Notes: a model not told the origin generated them from the letters alone. DNA of 64,000 nt from Unio delphinus (GCA_029339505.1 JAQISU010000108.1:20593501-20657500); one strand, 5' to 3'. Counted from the stretch's first letter, positions 27,046 to 40,288 are shown. A program made the numbers and translations.

Positions 27046-27300
27046 TTTTGTTGTTGTTGTAAGGTTTAACGCCATTTTTCAGCACAAGATAGGCTATAAA
27101 TGGCAGCCAGTATTAATGATGGAGGATGAACCTGGGAAACCTCGGAATGAACCACCGACCCATAAGAAGCTACTGGCAAGCTTTCTCACATACCCACATT
27201 GGCCGAATCCAAGACTTGAACCCACGCAGAGATGAGATGACAATAATCCATAACGGAGAGTGCCTTAGACCACTTAGCCACTCCAGGCCCCCCCCCCCCC
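27046..27300 (-). mobile_element. tRNA-derived SINE, family A, near full-length copy
   Basis: TTGTTGTTGT tail side at the low end, body GCCATTTTTCAGCACAAGAT and a GGCCC-type head with a 14-base C run at 27287-27300. Confidence 0.87.
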
Positions 27301-27409
27301 TTTCTTGTAGATACATAAATATGCAAAGAAGTTCTGATATTGGTTCATTTACTGATTTAATGCTATTTTTCAGCCTATGATAAGCTACACATGGTGACCA
27401 GCACATCAA

Positions 27410-27880
27410 CTCAACCAATCAGATGCAAGATCACCTCATTAATATGCATCAATGTACCATAAAATCAAATTAAATCTGAGATCTTAATGATGCAAGCTTA
27501 CATGTATGATCAAACATTCATAGATCTGGTCTCTAAGGTGTTCACAAGATAAACTAACCAGATGCATGACCAAATGAATAATATGCATGGAGGTTGATAA
27601 TAATTGCACCCATCCGAGATCTTGATGATACAAGTTTATATACCAAGTTTCATCTAAATTTCATGCAAGATATGGCATTTAGAGTGTACATAAACTGTGT
27701 CAATCAGATGCAAGATCACCTCATTAACATGCATTGATCTTGCTCATAACTGATCCAAGTCGCATCAAAATGGGCATAAATAGGACCCATAGAGTATTCA
27801 CATGCCAATTCAATCAATTACAAGATCAACTAGTTAATATACATGGATGTAAACAATAATCAACTGATCTGAGATGTTCA
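27410..27880. repeat. degenerate repeat around AATCAGATGCAAGATCACCT
   Basis: Three units, two of them about 289 bp apart (27416 and 27704) and an intermediate one near 27558. Confidence 0.6.
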
Positions 27881-28582
27881 CGCCTAAAAACCACATCTTG
27901 TCTAAATCTGAAGAGAAATAAAGGTTAGGACCATTAATAAACTCACTCGGACTTGGGTCAGATAACCTAACAAGAGGCCCAAGTGGAGCTAATAAATGTT
28001 CATTCTGCTTATATTTAGCTGGTTTATGTGGCATTTCAATAAAATAACTTATTAACCCCATCATATCCATCATTGTATTATCTCAGTTTTACTATGGTCG
28101 GATATAAACTTTCTTTCCATAATCGATGTCATACAACAACTATACAAGGTTATCTTGACAGACTATTCTTTAATATGTAGTCTACAGAGTTGCATTTTTT
28201 ACAAGAATTGGAATTGTACCTCACTGGTGGGTTTTCTAAGCAATGGAATTCTTTACTCTTGGCAATTTAATCTGGATGTCATGAGAAAACTTTAAGAGTA
28301 TTGTTTTTAAAACAGACACCAAAAATATAAAGTATAAAAATCCAAATAATTTGCAAACAATGGCACTTAATTAATTAAATGTCCAAAACAAATGTGCACA
28401 TTTAATTGTAAAGTTTCAGGTATTTTAACATGGCAATACTAATAAATGACAATCTCTATTTCACCAAACATCAAACTTGAAAACAAATATTTAAAAACAA
28501 ATGTGGCATTTCTTTAAAGATATAAATCTCTGCAAATAAATATGTAAACTTAGACATGGATTTTTTTACCCCAAAAATATCT

Positions 28583-28583
<1 letters not shown>

Positions 28584-28614
<31 letters not shown>
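28584..28614. repeat. poly(T) run
   Basis: About 30 T with no clear element attached; on the gene strand it is poly(A). Confidence 0.9.
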
Positions 28615-28616
<2 letters not shown>

Positions 28617-29049
28617 CAAATACTAATATGAAAAAAAGTCAAAATTACAATGTACTTGCAAACAAATACCTACAAATGTGTAAGGAAATTATATTTTCTT
28701 ATTACAACACTGCACAAAACTGATTCGGTTCTGCATTTTAATACACATAAAAGACAATAGGTAAAAGTGAAGTGAAAACCTAAAATAACACAAAGTGCAC
28801 AACAACGGAAACTCAGTGAGTGATTTTAAAACATCTTATTATACACAACCTGTACACTGAAGCTCATAAATGCAAAAGAAGGCATCATGTATGGATACCA
28901 TGTTGCTATTAATTACTATCAACTATTGTGCTTAATAATGATTTTAAAAAAAATGTTATTAGTACAACATATACTTAAAACTTTATGCAATATTATACAA
29001 TATTTCATGGGATAATTAGTTTACTCTTAAAACAATGTTGCTTGTAACA

Positions 29050-29960
29050 TGATGAAATATGGAGCTACTGTATGACCAAAAAGAGTACTAAAAATGGCAC
29101 ATGACATGCCCATCTCATGACCTTTTCTCTACCTAAGACCTTGACTTCTGACCTTGAAATTGAATTACTGCATAATAAAGTATGTACCTTGGTATAACGT
29201 TTCATCAAAATATCTGAATGCTTAAAGTGAAAGCGTGGATAACGAAACTGTATTGACTTGCATCATCATAAGCTATGACCGCGACCTTGTGGCAGAGTGT
29301 ATGATAATGAATATGCAAGATATTCCAAGGTCAAGATATTTGACAGGTCAAAAATTCCTCACTGGTTCAAAACTTAAACTTGTAAATGGACTGAAATAAC
29401 AAATTTTCTCTTTCTTCTTTCAATAACCTTCACCTTGAGGCAGGGCATATCACTATGATATTTGAAAAAGTGTCTAATCAAGATACAAAACATGTTCAAG
29501 TTTCATGAAAACAATCAAAAATAGTTTAAAAGTTCTACTCAGGTCAAGGATACAAGTAAAGAGTTAAAAAAATTTCCATTGCTGTGATTTTCATCTAGAG
29601 CATGGGACTTGGCTATTGTATGCAACACAGCACTCAGTCATGATATTAAATTTGGCAAGTTTCATAAATATATTTTAAGCGGTTCAAATATTATAATCCC
29701 GACAAAGATACCAGTCACATAATTACATTTTTTTCTCGCCATGGCCTTGACAATGTGACAATTAAAGTTTAATTAGATTTTCTCTAGTGTTTAAATGATA
29801 AACTCTGGAGAAGGATTCAAGCCAGTATTGAAATTTCCCTGCCATGACCTTGACCCTTTTGCAGGTGGCCGTCTATGAAGACATATTCTTGGGCCCAACG
29901 TTCACTAGAATCTCTCCAACCATTATAAAATTATCAGCCAGACAAACAAGTTGAAGGACA
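29050..29960. repeat. degenerate dispersed repeat ('gaccttgacc' / 'catgaaaata' type)
   Basis: Four to five loose units, each with a GACCTTGACC-like start and AAGTTTCATGAAAA-like end. Confidence 0.5.
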
Positions 29961-30199
29961 GACAGACAGATGCCATAAAGATAATATGTCTGACTTAAGA
30001 CACACAAGTGAAAATGATACTATTTAGCAGCAAAACAATGGCAAGGTTAAATGTTTTTGGATGATTCTATTTTGTAGTGTAATCAATATTATAATTTTAA
30101 GAGATGTATATTTTGTTTCGTTAATACATATGCAGGAAACTATAATTTGGAAATGCAACATGATGGAAATCGTAGCAGCAGGTACTACAGCAACAATCA

Positions 30200-30500
30200 A
30201 CAGTGGTCTTTCAAGGAGACAATGGAGATCATATAGCAGGAAGTATGTCAGGGTAACAACTGACAGTGATCTTCAACAGAGACACTTTGGGGATCACAGA
30301 TGACAAGTATCTGAGTGACATAATTGGCAGTGATCTTCAATGGCTACACTCTGGAGATCACAGACAGCAAGTATGTCAGGATAACAATTGGCAGTGATCT
30401 TCAGTGGTGACACTCTGGACATCACAGACAGCAAGTATGTCTGGATAACGATTGACAGTGATCTTCAATGGTGATACTCTGGAGATTAGACAGCAAGTAT
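30200..30500. repeat. minisatellite, about 63-bp unit, five copies
   Basis: Unit contains GGAGATCACAGACAGCAAGT and GCAGTGATCTTCAATGG. Confidence 0.88.
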
Positions 30501-30971
30501 GTCAGTATGACAATAAACACTGATCTATCATGAAGACATTCTGTAGATCATAAATAGCCGCAATTATCTGTGTCACAACAAACATGGGTCCATAAAATCC
30601 ATGACTAGTTTTGCATTATTACTTCTTTAGACTGATTTCAAATCAATATATACATTGAGTGCTGACAGCTCACAACACCTAACCATGCTAAAAGAAATAC
30701 ATCTAGGTTTGTTTAAAAATGTCAATTTTTAAAACCTAAAAGGACTGAAAATCCAGAAAGTCAATGTCTTTTCCAGCCTTTTAATAACAGCAGTGTTTTT
30801 AAACAGTTTTAATTTCTACACCCAAGGAACACAGAATGGAACAGACAGTTAACAAGTATCATGAACATGAAAACCATCTAGAATTCAGTACTACCCTCCT
30901 CTGCTACTGTTAGTTTAAGGTCTTAGAAGAATCATGATGCAACTGGGGGACTAATTGAGGCAGAAGTCACA

Positions 30972-31200
30972 GTGACTCAGTGGTTAGTATGCGGGCTTCA
31001 TGGCTAAAAGGTGCAGGTTCAAATCCTACTATCAGACCCAGCAAATCGCTTTATTCCAATTACCTCAATACTAAATAGCCAACTCCTGTTCATGTACCAT
31101 AAAATGAGAAATCAACCTAACTTGACATCCTGTCGAGCATTCTTCATGCCTACATAAGCCTCAACAGCCAAATGACTACATTTTAACTGTATATTTCTGC
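30972..31200 (+). mobile_element. tRNA-derived SINE, plus strand
   Basis: A-box-like TGACTCAGTGGTTAGTAT at 30973 and B-box-like GGTTCAAATCC near 31016, followed by a non-tRNA body. The only clear SINE opposite to the gene. Confidence 0.65.
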
Positions 31201-33149
31201 CTTTGAATTTTATATACATCTGCATCCTTGAAGACATCACTGCACCATTCAAAAAATATTTATAAATAAGTGCATGGTCTTAAAATAAATTCCTCAACAA
31301 GAATTTTTTTAAAAACAAAGAACGTTTTCTCACAAATAAAATAAAATGTTTTTGTAACGTAAATGAGTAGTATGCTGAATGGGGGAGGGGCAGGATATTA
31401 TAATATTTCAAAATTCTTTGACAAAATAACCCCACAATAATTTAGAAACAGTCAAACCTGTCAAGCTGTCATTCATCCACCTGACCTTTAACCTTGCCAT
31501 CATTTTGAGACTGGATTTTGCCTTTTACTGACTTCAGTTTTCAACGAGTTAAAGCTTAGGAATAGATGATGGGATAAAAATGGGATGAAATGTGAATGGG
31601 ATACAAATGGGATGAAATGTGAATCGTCATAAAAATGAGCATGCAAGTGTTTTAAACTTATATGGCTGACATTCACAGGAAAAATGGTTGCTCAAAATCA
31701 GTGGCTAAAAGGTTGCTGTTTTCATCATTAATGCATTCAGGTGGGATTTCTAAAGTAATATTTTTTTTTTTTTACTTAAGGTTGGGAAGAGAATTATCTT
31801 GTAGGATTTTGGAAGTACACCTCTCCCTCGACAAGTAGTAACAATGGAGTCGAAAGACTTAGACAATGGTACAAGAAAAACAAGAAAATGAGTGAGTGTT
31901 TAAATGTATTAAATAAAACAAAATTTCTCAACAAATGTAGTGTATAAAAAAATCCTGCTTGGCTGTTGTGAGAGTATGTAAATAACAAGTGCTTGTATTA
32001 CTATCCTTCTGTCTGCACAAATGAAATCAATATCACCTTAGTAACGAGACACAAAACGATGCAGCTATTGGACAAACAATTATTTACCAACATTTGAATT
32101 TTTGTTCTCTCTTTCTGGATTACTATCAAAAGCTAACAAATAATCAAAGAATTTAAAATGTGGGAACACTGTGTCCATGACAAAACATTTGCTAAAATCA
32201 TTCTAACTTTGCAATTACTAGTTTCTTGATTTTGTGTGCAAATTTTGAAGCAGAAAAAAAGATGGGATCCATAGGTGACACCACCTTTTAAGTGGGTTTG
32301 CCAAGTTATATTGATGTGAATTAACGAGGGAGTGGTGTATAATGGAGTGGAGGATGTGAGGAACAATTTGCCTGCCACCAAATACACATACAGTGGTGCG
32401 ACTCCTATCTCATCCTACCTTTTGTGCTTGATGCATGGGATCGTCTAAGGTTCCCTGGTGGGTCAGACAGACACATGGAAGGAAGTTGTAAGTGACAAAA
32501 CACGTCAACACATGTACATAAAATGGACAAACAATAACAGCATAGTATCAACTAATCCACAAATCCCAGACCTGAACAGTTTTGACAAGGCTGGGGCTAT
32601 TCCATATAAAAGGATATCCTGGGCCAGAAGGCAAGTTGTAAGTACAGCTACTTGCATGGATAATTCGATACAATTGTTAGGCAGACAGATAGAACTGATC
32701 TTAAAAGCATGGGGGTAATGATGTCGAGGTTGATGTCCTTTATGGGATGGGCATCAAGAAAATATAAATAAAATATCAAATCGGACAGGTGTGGATCCAA
32801 ATAAAACTTGCCATCTGACCTTGACGATTCCTTTCCAATGAAACAGCCTATACTAACGTTACAAATTCAAGATTCATGATTTATCTTAGCCTTTAAAATT
32901 CCTCAACCTCAAAGATCACACTACTAAAAAACATTATTTGTCACTAAGACTACTTCAAACAAATTGTGAAAATCTGTACAATAAAAACTTACTAAGTAAA
33001 ATTGAAAGGTAAATTGTTTATTGTAATTTCCAGTCATTGAATACGAATTCATTACTGTGCTGTAAATAATTAGAACTCAATCTGACATCTGCACTCCAAA
33101 ATTACGCCTCCTGTCAAAGTTGAACAAATTCTTGTCAAACTATTTTTGG

Positions 33150-33440
33150 ACATAGAGTTGTTTAAATGTTTCATCTATTTTTAGTAACTGTGGCCTTTTC
33201 TGATTATGGTTAGGAATCACTTTAAAACATTTTAATATCCTTTATGCCAGGGTGCATTCTTTAAAATTCTATTTAGTAATGCTCTAGAAGTAATCCACAA
33301 TACATTTTATATTTTTTAAAATTAATGATGGCATCTGAAGGCAGAATGGCATCATCCATATCGATTGAAAGCTCTTCAAACCAGAATGCTGTCAAATTTA
33401 GTTAAAATCAGTCCAGCAGTTTGAACTGAAATTACCGGTT
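33150..33440. repeat. degenerate long-period repeat
   Basis: Blocks TTTTTAGTAACTGTGGCCTT and CTTTATGCCAGGGTGCATTC match the 20790-21480 family. Confidence 0.5.
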
Positions 33441-34677
33441 TTAATGATGACATGCAATCAATGATGGGCCATTCCAAATGCCTAAAACTGATGCAGTGTA
33501 CATACAGACTTCTTTTAAATAATATTCTGTGTAGGCCGAGTTTGTGTTACAAAAGGGCTTCATAATCCCGACACGAAGCAGTCATACACAATTCCTCTCT
33601 GAAATATATCCCTACATTGAAATTTAGATGACAACAGTAACAAATCTATAATGCAGGATAGCATTACTTCTCTGATCATATTACCTGTTACGGGTATCTG
33701 AAAACCTCAAGACTATAGGTAACGTTCCTTCAAGACAAAAAGTAAACTACTGCTGCTGTGAAATTTACGAAATGTTTTGTAATCTTTGAAGGAACAAAGT
33801 CACTTTGGCTGGTTTTCTATCACTCGTGTCATGATTTATAAGCTTATCTTGAATTCATACAAGAGCTCCAGAATTTTTCAAGTAGTTGTTAATTTGGCAA
33901 GATAAAGCACATGAAAGCCTTAATAATGAGATTAATTTTGATGTGGACAAATGAATATATGGACATGCACATCACAGTGATTGTTCTGTAGAATTTCTAC
34001 CAATACAGGTTTGACAAATAATGATCTATTATAAGTTAAATAATTATTTCTTGCTCATTTTTCATACATTTCATCAAATAATCTTTACAATATTGGTTTG
34101 TAAAAGTTCTTATTAAATAACTTGCAAACAGCATTATACTCTTTAAAAGAGATATATTCTTTTGCTTCTTTCTGTAAGAAAATTGCAGTTTAATTTCCCT
34201 CACATGCATAGGACATGTTCCTACCTAGAGAGAGGTTTCCGTAGTACAAAACTTGCAAAATCCTTCTAACAAAACTATTTATCCAAGACCTGATGTCTTG
34301 ATTTGATAAAAAGTACATCACAGTAGAAGGAAGATCAAAATATCAGAAATATTGCTAATAAATGCCAAGTGCAGTTTTTTTTTTTTAAAGGGAGGTAACT
34401 AATAAACTATTTAAATAATTACCTATTCTGAGTTACCTCCATTGGCAAAAATAAAGTCAACTGCAATAAAGATTTTGTTACTATTTTTTTTTATTACGAC
34501 CAAAAAGTGTGTTACCATTACTAAGTAACGGAAACTATATTTGGAAAAAGAGGAAGTATGGTATGTCATTGCTCTAAGCCCAAAATTAACCTTAAAATTA
34601 ATCATACTGAAAATAATACCAGAAAGTGACAACTGTGTCCCATTGTTAGCTAAAGACATCTGTAAATATTAAACTAC

Positions 34678-34861
34678 CTGTGCTTCAGGCTGTTCTGAGC
34701 CAAGAGAAGCTGCACCAAACTTGACAACATCGGCCAGTCGTGTGATTGTCTTAACAGCCATCTGGGCTGCATTGGCCAGCTGCTCCTGGTTGGAGGCAGC
34801 ACCAGCAACAAGTGTTTTTGTGTCCTCAACCAAAGCTTTAGCTGTTTTCAGAATGTTCTCC
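34678..34861 (-). CDS. TLN1: talin exon W16 (R11)
   Basis: 184 bp: one base completing Arg, then 61 codons. The product begins ENILKTAKALVEDTKTLVAG and contains ITRLADVVKFGAASLGSE, matching vertebrate ILKTAKVLVEDTK and ITRLADVVKLGAASLGAE. It ends QPEAQ. Acceptor CATTTCAG, donor CAG|GTAGTTTAA. A 9.4 kb intron follows. Confidence 0.97.
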
Positions 34862-35910
34862 CTGAAATGCATATATTTAGATAATTTGTACAATGCTTTG
34901 TGTATTCAAACTCATAAGAATGTTTGCTAGCATTCAGAAGGAAACAAGATACTGAACTTTAACTAATTACTTTGTTATTTCTTTATTAAATTGTGAAACT
35001 CTTTAATTGACATTCTTTGTGCATGTAAACTAAACAGATGAGATTAAAAAATTCATCATTTTTTAATTCAATGAACAGAATTTTATCTCCTTTAAATATT
35101 CAGAAAAAATTTGTAACAAAATTACGAGTTTAAAAATCAATAGGGATTTTACCCAGCAAAATAAACTTACAGAAGTTAAAACTGAAGTAGGATAAAAAAA
35201 GAATACAAATTAGATGGTGGATAGAAGTTCAATCAAGTGCACTGGATTCAATATGTGGTATGCTTGGTTTGGTTTAAGATAAATGCAATAAACTGACAAC
35301 AAACAGTGTAAAACTACTAGAATCAGTCAAACCTGTCAAGATACTAGTAAGATCTGCAGCCTTAGGTACGATAGGGAAAATGAAAAGCTATACAAAAGGA
35401 TCAACCTTCATAGATATGATTGGATGACAAAAAAGTCCTGTAGTCTTCTATGACAGAGAAACTTTAAAGCTACACAAAAGGATCAACCTTCACAGATATA
35501 TGATTTTGCAACCGACACATTTTCTTTTAAATAATTATTTAAATTTTCTTATTAGTCACCCAATTGCCCATAATTACAACTATAGCAATGAAATAACCAG
35601 GATATAATCGGTATTCACAGAAATTTATATAAAATAACTGATGGTCATATGACTCATTGATTTCTAGGTCAGTTTTTCACTGTTCCTTGTCAGTTTATTG
35701 CACACCCACACACACACACATAACTTTTTTTCTCCAGGATTTATCTTTCTGGATTGGGTATAACACTCCTACGAGTGCTGAGCCTTAACAAAAATTGTTT
35801 CTGTCATTTTTGCTATTGACGTCATGGTTTGAAGATGAAGCAATTTATTTCTTAATATGTTATGGTCAAAAAAACATCTTCAAAAGAGAGAAATGTTACA
35901 CTCTTTATAA

Positions 35911-36237
35911 AGTGTGAATGTGTGTGATTTGGATTTTTTCGAAGCTTTAACAATTTTTCAGTCATATATCACTACAATATTTGCAGTGTGGCAGTTTATT
36001 GTAATGTCCAGCACTGAGGTATCATGCCGCAGACATGTAGCATGATGTCCCACCCAGCCACATTATCCTGACACCAGGCCGACCAGCCATAACACTAACT
36101 TCACAATGCAGAGCGCCTAGTGAGCAACTGTTAGTACCATTTTTTTTAAAAAGTCTTTTGCAAAATAATCTGCCAGGGTTCAAACCTAAAACCTCCCACA
36201 TTTGAGGTGGACGCTCTAGCCACTAAGCCACCAAATT
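35911..36237 (-). mobile_element. tRNA-derived SINE, family B, copy 1
   Basis: On the minus strand A-box-like TGGCTTAGTGGCTAGAGC and B-box-like GGTTTGAACCC (about 36186-36176). The body shares ACACCAGGCCGACCAG with the copy at 53527-53838. Confidence 0.8.
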
Positions 36238-36354
36238 GTTATCAAGTATAATTTTAATACTGCCTGAAAGAGACATAATAAATTGGAATTGGAACAGTGA
36301 TGCAACTGAAGAACTCTTGACAGAATGTGAAGATTAATGATAAGAAGGAATTAC

Positions 36355-36630
<276 letters not shown>

Positions 36631-36654
36631 CATTAAGCTGAAACAGCTCCTTAC

Positions 36655-36821
36655 CTGTGATCAGCAAAACTTTCATCTCCATCAGTGTGCAGTGTACCAG
36701 CAGTAGCAAACATGATGGTTGTGTCCAAGTCGGCAATAATTCCACTAACTGTACTGGCAGCATTAATACAGGCCTGAGTGCCACGTGAACCTGCCTGGAG
36801 TGAGGCTAGGACGAAGGATAC
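36655..36821 (-). CDS. TLN1: talin exon W15 (VBS3 second half, start of R11)
   Basis: 167 bp, 55 codons plus two bases of an Arg codon. The product begins VSFVLASLQAGSRGTQACIN and contains IADLDTTIMFATAGTL, one of the most invariant talin blocks, then ESFADH. Donor CACAG|GTAAGGAG (phase 2), acceptor GATACCTGAAA read on the complement as TTTCAG|GTATCC. R11 forms part of integrin-binding site 2. A MITE carrying a long (AT)n block ends about 25 bp beyond the donor. Confidence 0.97.
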
Positions 36822-37124
36822 CTGAAAGATGACAACAGAATGAACAAAAGAAGACATATTTTAATATACAACTTTTATAAAATGTCCAGGAAGAATCCTA
36901 GATCTTTTTCCAAGCTACTTTTTGTGTACCAGTTTGTCCAGGTTGATCACTTAATGGTCATATGAGCTTACTAGAGGAAGGTCTTGGACTAACTTTAGTA
37001 ATCTTGATGCAAAATAAAGTTTGTAACACAAACACATAATCCTGCTCAATTCAATTCAATCTCACATTTTCTATTGCAATACAAAATTTAATAGCACAAT
37101 ATTAAATACTCCATGCTTGACAGT

Positions 37125-37475
37125 TTACAAGTTAAAAAGCAAACGATTCACATTTAGTTTATTTACAGGAGCAGTGTAAATGACACATAACACTCCCAAC
37201 CCATTTGTGTCAGGTTCATTACAAACGATCTTGACCTTTCCATGCAGACTTGGGGGTGGGGTGAAGTTGAAAATTTCTGATGTGTCCTGCATCTCACAGA
37301 CAACAAAATCACGACAACGTTTATACCCCGAGATGCCTTCCATAATAATGTTCACACTGACATCTTCGACTTTGTAACTTACAGCAGATTTGTTTTTTTT
37401 AATGTTTACTTCGTATATTAAGGGCTTGGCAGTTATCCCTTTACGTCTGTATGCTTTGACTTTAGCCTTCTTCAT
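37125..37475 (-). CDS. orphan open frame, 116 codons plus stop, in intron 14
   Basis: Same strand as talin. From the first in-frame ATG the product starts MKKAKVKAYRRKGITAKPLI, contains CRDFVVCEMQDTSEIFNFTP and ends KLNVNRLLFNL. The composition is protein-like and non-repetitive. The frame stays open upstream to about 37800 through a 15-bp repeat that encodes a basic AYKVTGIQSY-type pattern. An ATTAAA signal lies about 35 bp after the stop (37092-37087). I do not recognise the family. It could be a nested gene's last exon, a retrogene fragment, an alternative terminal exon of talin, or an element remnant. Confidence 0.4.
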   Translation of the reverse strand: MKKAKVKAYRRKGITAKPLIYEVNIKKNKSAVSYKVEDVSVNIIMEGISGYKRCRDFVVCEMQDTSEIFNFTPPPSLHGKVKIVCNEPDTNGLGVLCVIYTAPVNKLNVNRLLFNL

Positions 37476-37499
37476 TTCATGTTTTGTCTTTGTTTTGTA

Positions 37500-37725
37500 T
37501 GCCTGTAACTTTGTTTGCCTGTAACTTTGTATGCCTGTAACTTTGTATGCCTGTAACTTTGTATGCTTGTAACTTTGTATGCCTGTAACTTTGTGTAACT
37601 TTGTATGCCTGTAACTTTGTGTAACTTTGTATGCCTGTGCCTGTAACTTTGTATGCCTGTAACTTTGTATGCTTGTAACTTTGTATGCCTGTAACTTTGT
37701 ATGCCAGTAACTTTGTATGCCTTTC
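37500..37725. repeat. minisatellite, 15-bp unit GTAACTTTGTATGCCT-type
   Basis: About 14 copies, some truncated. On the gene strand each unit reads AGTTACAGGCATACA, containing an acceptor-like TTACAG|G. It shares TTTGTATGCCT with the adjoining 37-bp array. Confidence 0.93.
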
Positions 37726-37794
37726 TTTGCTTTATAAGTCTTTATCACTGTTTTGTATGACTGTATCTTTGCTTTGGATACTTTTATCTTTATA

Positions 37795-39590
37795 TGCCTT
37801 TATCTATGTATATCTTTATCTTCGCTTTGTATGCCTTTATCTTTGCATGCCATTATCTTTATGTACTTTCCAGTTTGCTTTGTATGCCTTTATCTATGTA
37901 TGTCTTTATCATTGCTTTGTATGCCTTTATCTATGTATGTCTTTATCATTGCTTTGTATGCCTTTATCTATGTATGTCTTTATCATTGCTTTGTATGCCT
38001 TTATTTATGTCTTTATCACTGCTTTGTATGCCTTTATCTATGTATGTCTTTATCATTGCTTTGTATGCCTTTATCTATGTATGTCTTTATCATTGCTTTG
38101 TATGCCTTTATCTATGTATGTCTTAATCATTGCTTTGTATGCCTTTATCTTTGTATGTCTTAATCATTGCTTTGTATGCCTTTATTTATGTATGTCTTTA
38201 TCATTGCTTTGTATGCCTTTATCTATGTATGTCTTAATCATTGCTTTGTATGCCTTTATCTTAGTATGTCTTTATCATTGCTTTGTATGCCTTTATTTAT
38301 GTATGTCTTAATCATTGCTTTGTATGCCTTTATCTATGTCTTAATCATTGCTTTGTATGCCTTTATATTTGTATGTCTTTATCATTGCTTTGTATGCCTT
38401 TATCTTTGTATGTCTTAATCATTGCTTTGTATGCCTTTATCTATGTATGTCTTAATCATTGCTTTGTATGCCTTTATCTTTGTATGTCTTTATCATTGTT
38501 TTGTATGCCTTTATCTATGTCTTTATCACTACTTTGTATGCCTTTATCTATGTCTTTATCATTGCTTTGTATGCCTTTATCTATGTCTTTATCACTACTT
38601 TGTATGCCTTTATCTTAGTATGTCTTTATCATTGCTTTGTATGCCTTTATTTATGTATGTCTTAATCATTGCTTTGTATGCCTTTATCTATGTATGTCTT
38701 TATCATTGCTTTGTATGCCTTTATCTATGTCTTTATCACTACTTTGTATGCCTTTATCTATGTCTTTATCATTGCTTTGTATGCCTTTATCTATGTATGT
38801 CTTAATCATTGCTTTGTATGCCTTTATCTTTGTATGTCTTAATCATTGCTTTGTATGCCTTTATTTATGTATGTCTTAATCATTGCTTTGTATGCCTTTA
38901 TCTATGTATGTCTTAATCATTGCTTTGTATGCCTTTATCTATGTATGTCTTAATCATTGCTTTGTATGCCTTTATCTTTGTATGTCTTTATCATTGTTTT
39001 GTATGCCTTTATCTATGTCTTAATCATTGCTTTGTATGCCTTTATTTATGTATGTCTTAATCATTGCTTTGTATGCCTTTATCTATGTATGTCTTTATCA
39101 TTGCTTTGTATGCTTTTATCTATGTCTTAATCATTGCTTTGTATGCCTTTATATTTGTTATGTCTTAATCATTGCTTTGTATGCCTTTATCTTTGTATGT
39201 CTTTATCATTGCTTTGTATGCCTTTATCTATGTATGTCTTTATCATTGCTTTGTATGCCTTTATCTATGTATGTCTTAATCATTGCTTTGTATGCCTTTA
39301 TCTTAGTATGTCTTTATCATTGCTTTGTATGCCTTTATTTATGTATGTCTTAATCATTGCTTTGTATGCCTTTATCTATGTATGTCTTAATCATTGCTTT
39401 GTATGCCTTTATATTTGTATGTCTTAATCATTGCTTTGTATGCCTTTATCTTTGTATGTCTTAATCATTGCTTTGTATGCCTTTATCTATGTATGTCTTT
39501 ATCATTGCTTTGTATGCCTTTATCTATGTATGTCTTAATCATTGCTTTGTATGCCTTTATCTTTGTATGTCTTTATCTTTGCATTTCAAC
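37795..39590. repeat. minisatellite, 37-bp unit, nearly 50 copies (1.8 kb)
   Basis: Unit ATTGCTTTGTATGCCTTTAT plus CTATGTATGTCTTAATC, with 33-bp variants that lack TATG. It is the largest array in the window. Because 37 is not a multiple of three, long plus-strand frames (up to 208 codons of Leu/Cys/Phe/Tyr-rich repeats) arise from lack of stops, not from coding. Confidence 0.97.
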
Positions 39591-39874
39591 CTTTTCCTTT
39601 GGTTTGAAAATTTATCTTTGCATTGGATGCCTTTTATTTTGCTTTGTATTCTTTATCTGATAGGTGGCAAGGCTATGGTACATAACACACATTGTAATAT
39701 ATCATGATATATATTTGGTCAGGTTTCTTGAAATCTATCCAACTGTTACAGACTAATGAGCTAGACAAACAAATTTAGTTGGACAGACATATAGGAAGGC
39801 AATGTCATACCATAACAGACCTAATTAAGACAGGCAAAAGAGAGGAAACTATATATTTCTAATGATCCCCATAC

Positions 39875-40021
39875 CTTTTCAGTCACACTACGAGCATGTT
39901 CGGCAAGGCTCTTTCTTGTGATCGAGTCGCCAGGATTAGCCTGTAGGCTGCCAGCATCTTGAACCAACTGTATGCAACACTTGCCAAGATCCTGTACAGC
40001 ACTACGAATACGACTCGCAAC
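39875..40021 (-). CDS. TLN1: talin exon W14 (R10, VBS3 first half)
   Basis: 147 bp, 49 codons, phase 0-0. The product begins VASRIRSAVQDLGKCCIQLV and ends RKSLAEHARSVTEK. The last 16 residues are the counterpart of the N-terminal half of vinculin-binding site 3 (human about 1944-1969); the second half is at the start of W15. Acceptor TTCGTCAG, donor AAG|GTATGGGG. The 37-bp minisatellite of intron 14 ends about 290 bp past its donor. Confidence 0.97.
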
Positions 40022-40288
40022 CTGACGAAGAAAAAAATAATTAAAGACTAGCACTGGGCGTTAAATAGACTGTATGATAATTACCAAAATAAAGGGTCAA
40101 TTTATAACTGCACAAATAAAACTAGAAATGGAACAAAAAATGGACACAACTGTGTCAACAAAGTAAGCTATAAGCAAAAATTTAGCTGATGGCCAGCGAG
40201 AAAAATGCACAAGGATATCATTATATGCCCATATCACAATCATTGTAGGGCAAGTTGATTTAATAAAAAAAAAAGTACCAATCCTTAC

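Larger units (their letters stand above)
25267..34677 (-). other. intron 16
   Basis: 9.4 kb. It contains a SINE (27046-27300), repeats of about 145 bp (27410-27880), a poly(T) run (28584-28614), degenerate 'gaccttgacc' repeats (29050-29960), a minisatellite (30200-30500), a plus-strand tRNA-SINE (30972-31200), and degenerate repeats at 33150-33440. 25270-26300, 28000-28580 and 31210-33140 show no gene or clear element. Confidence 0.7.
36822..39874 (-). other. intron 14
   Basis: 3.05 kb, about two thirds tandem repeat (37500-39590). It also holds the orphan open frame (37125-37475) and its ATTAAA signal. Confidence 0.85.

Noticed and set aside
29050..29960. Nuclear-receptor-like TGACCT motifs
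   Set aside because: They are part of a degenerate dispersed repeat, not spaced as regulatory elements.
37685..39707. Long plus-strand open frames rich in Leu, Cys, Tyr and Phe
   Set aside because: They are translations of the 37-bp minisatellite in different frames; absence of stop codons in the unit explains them.
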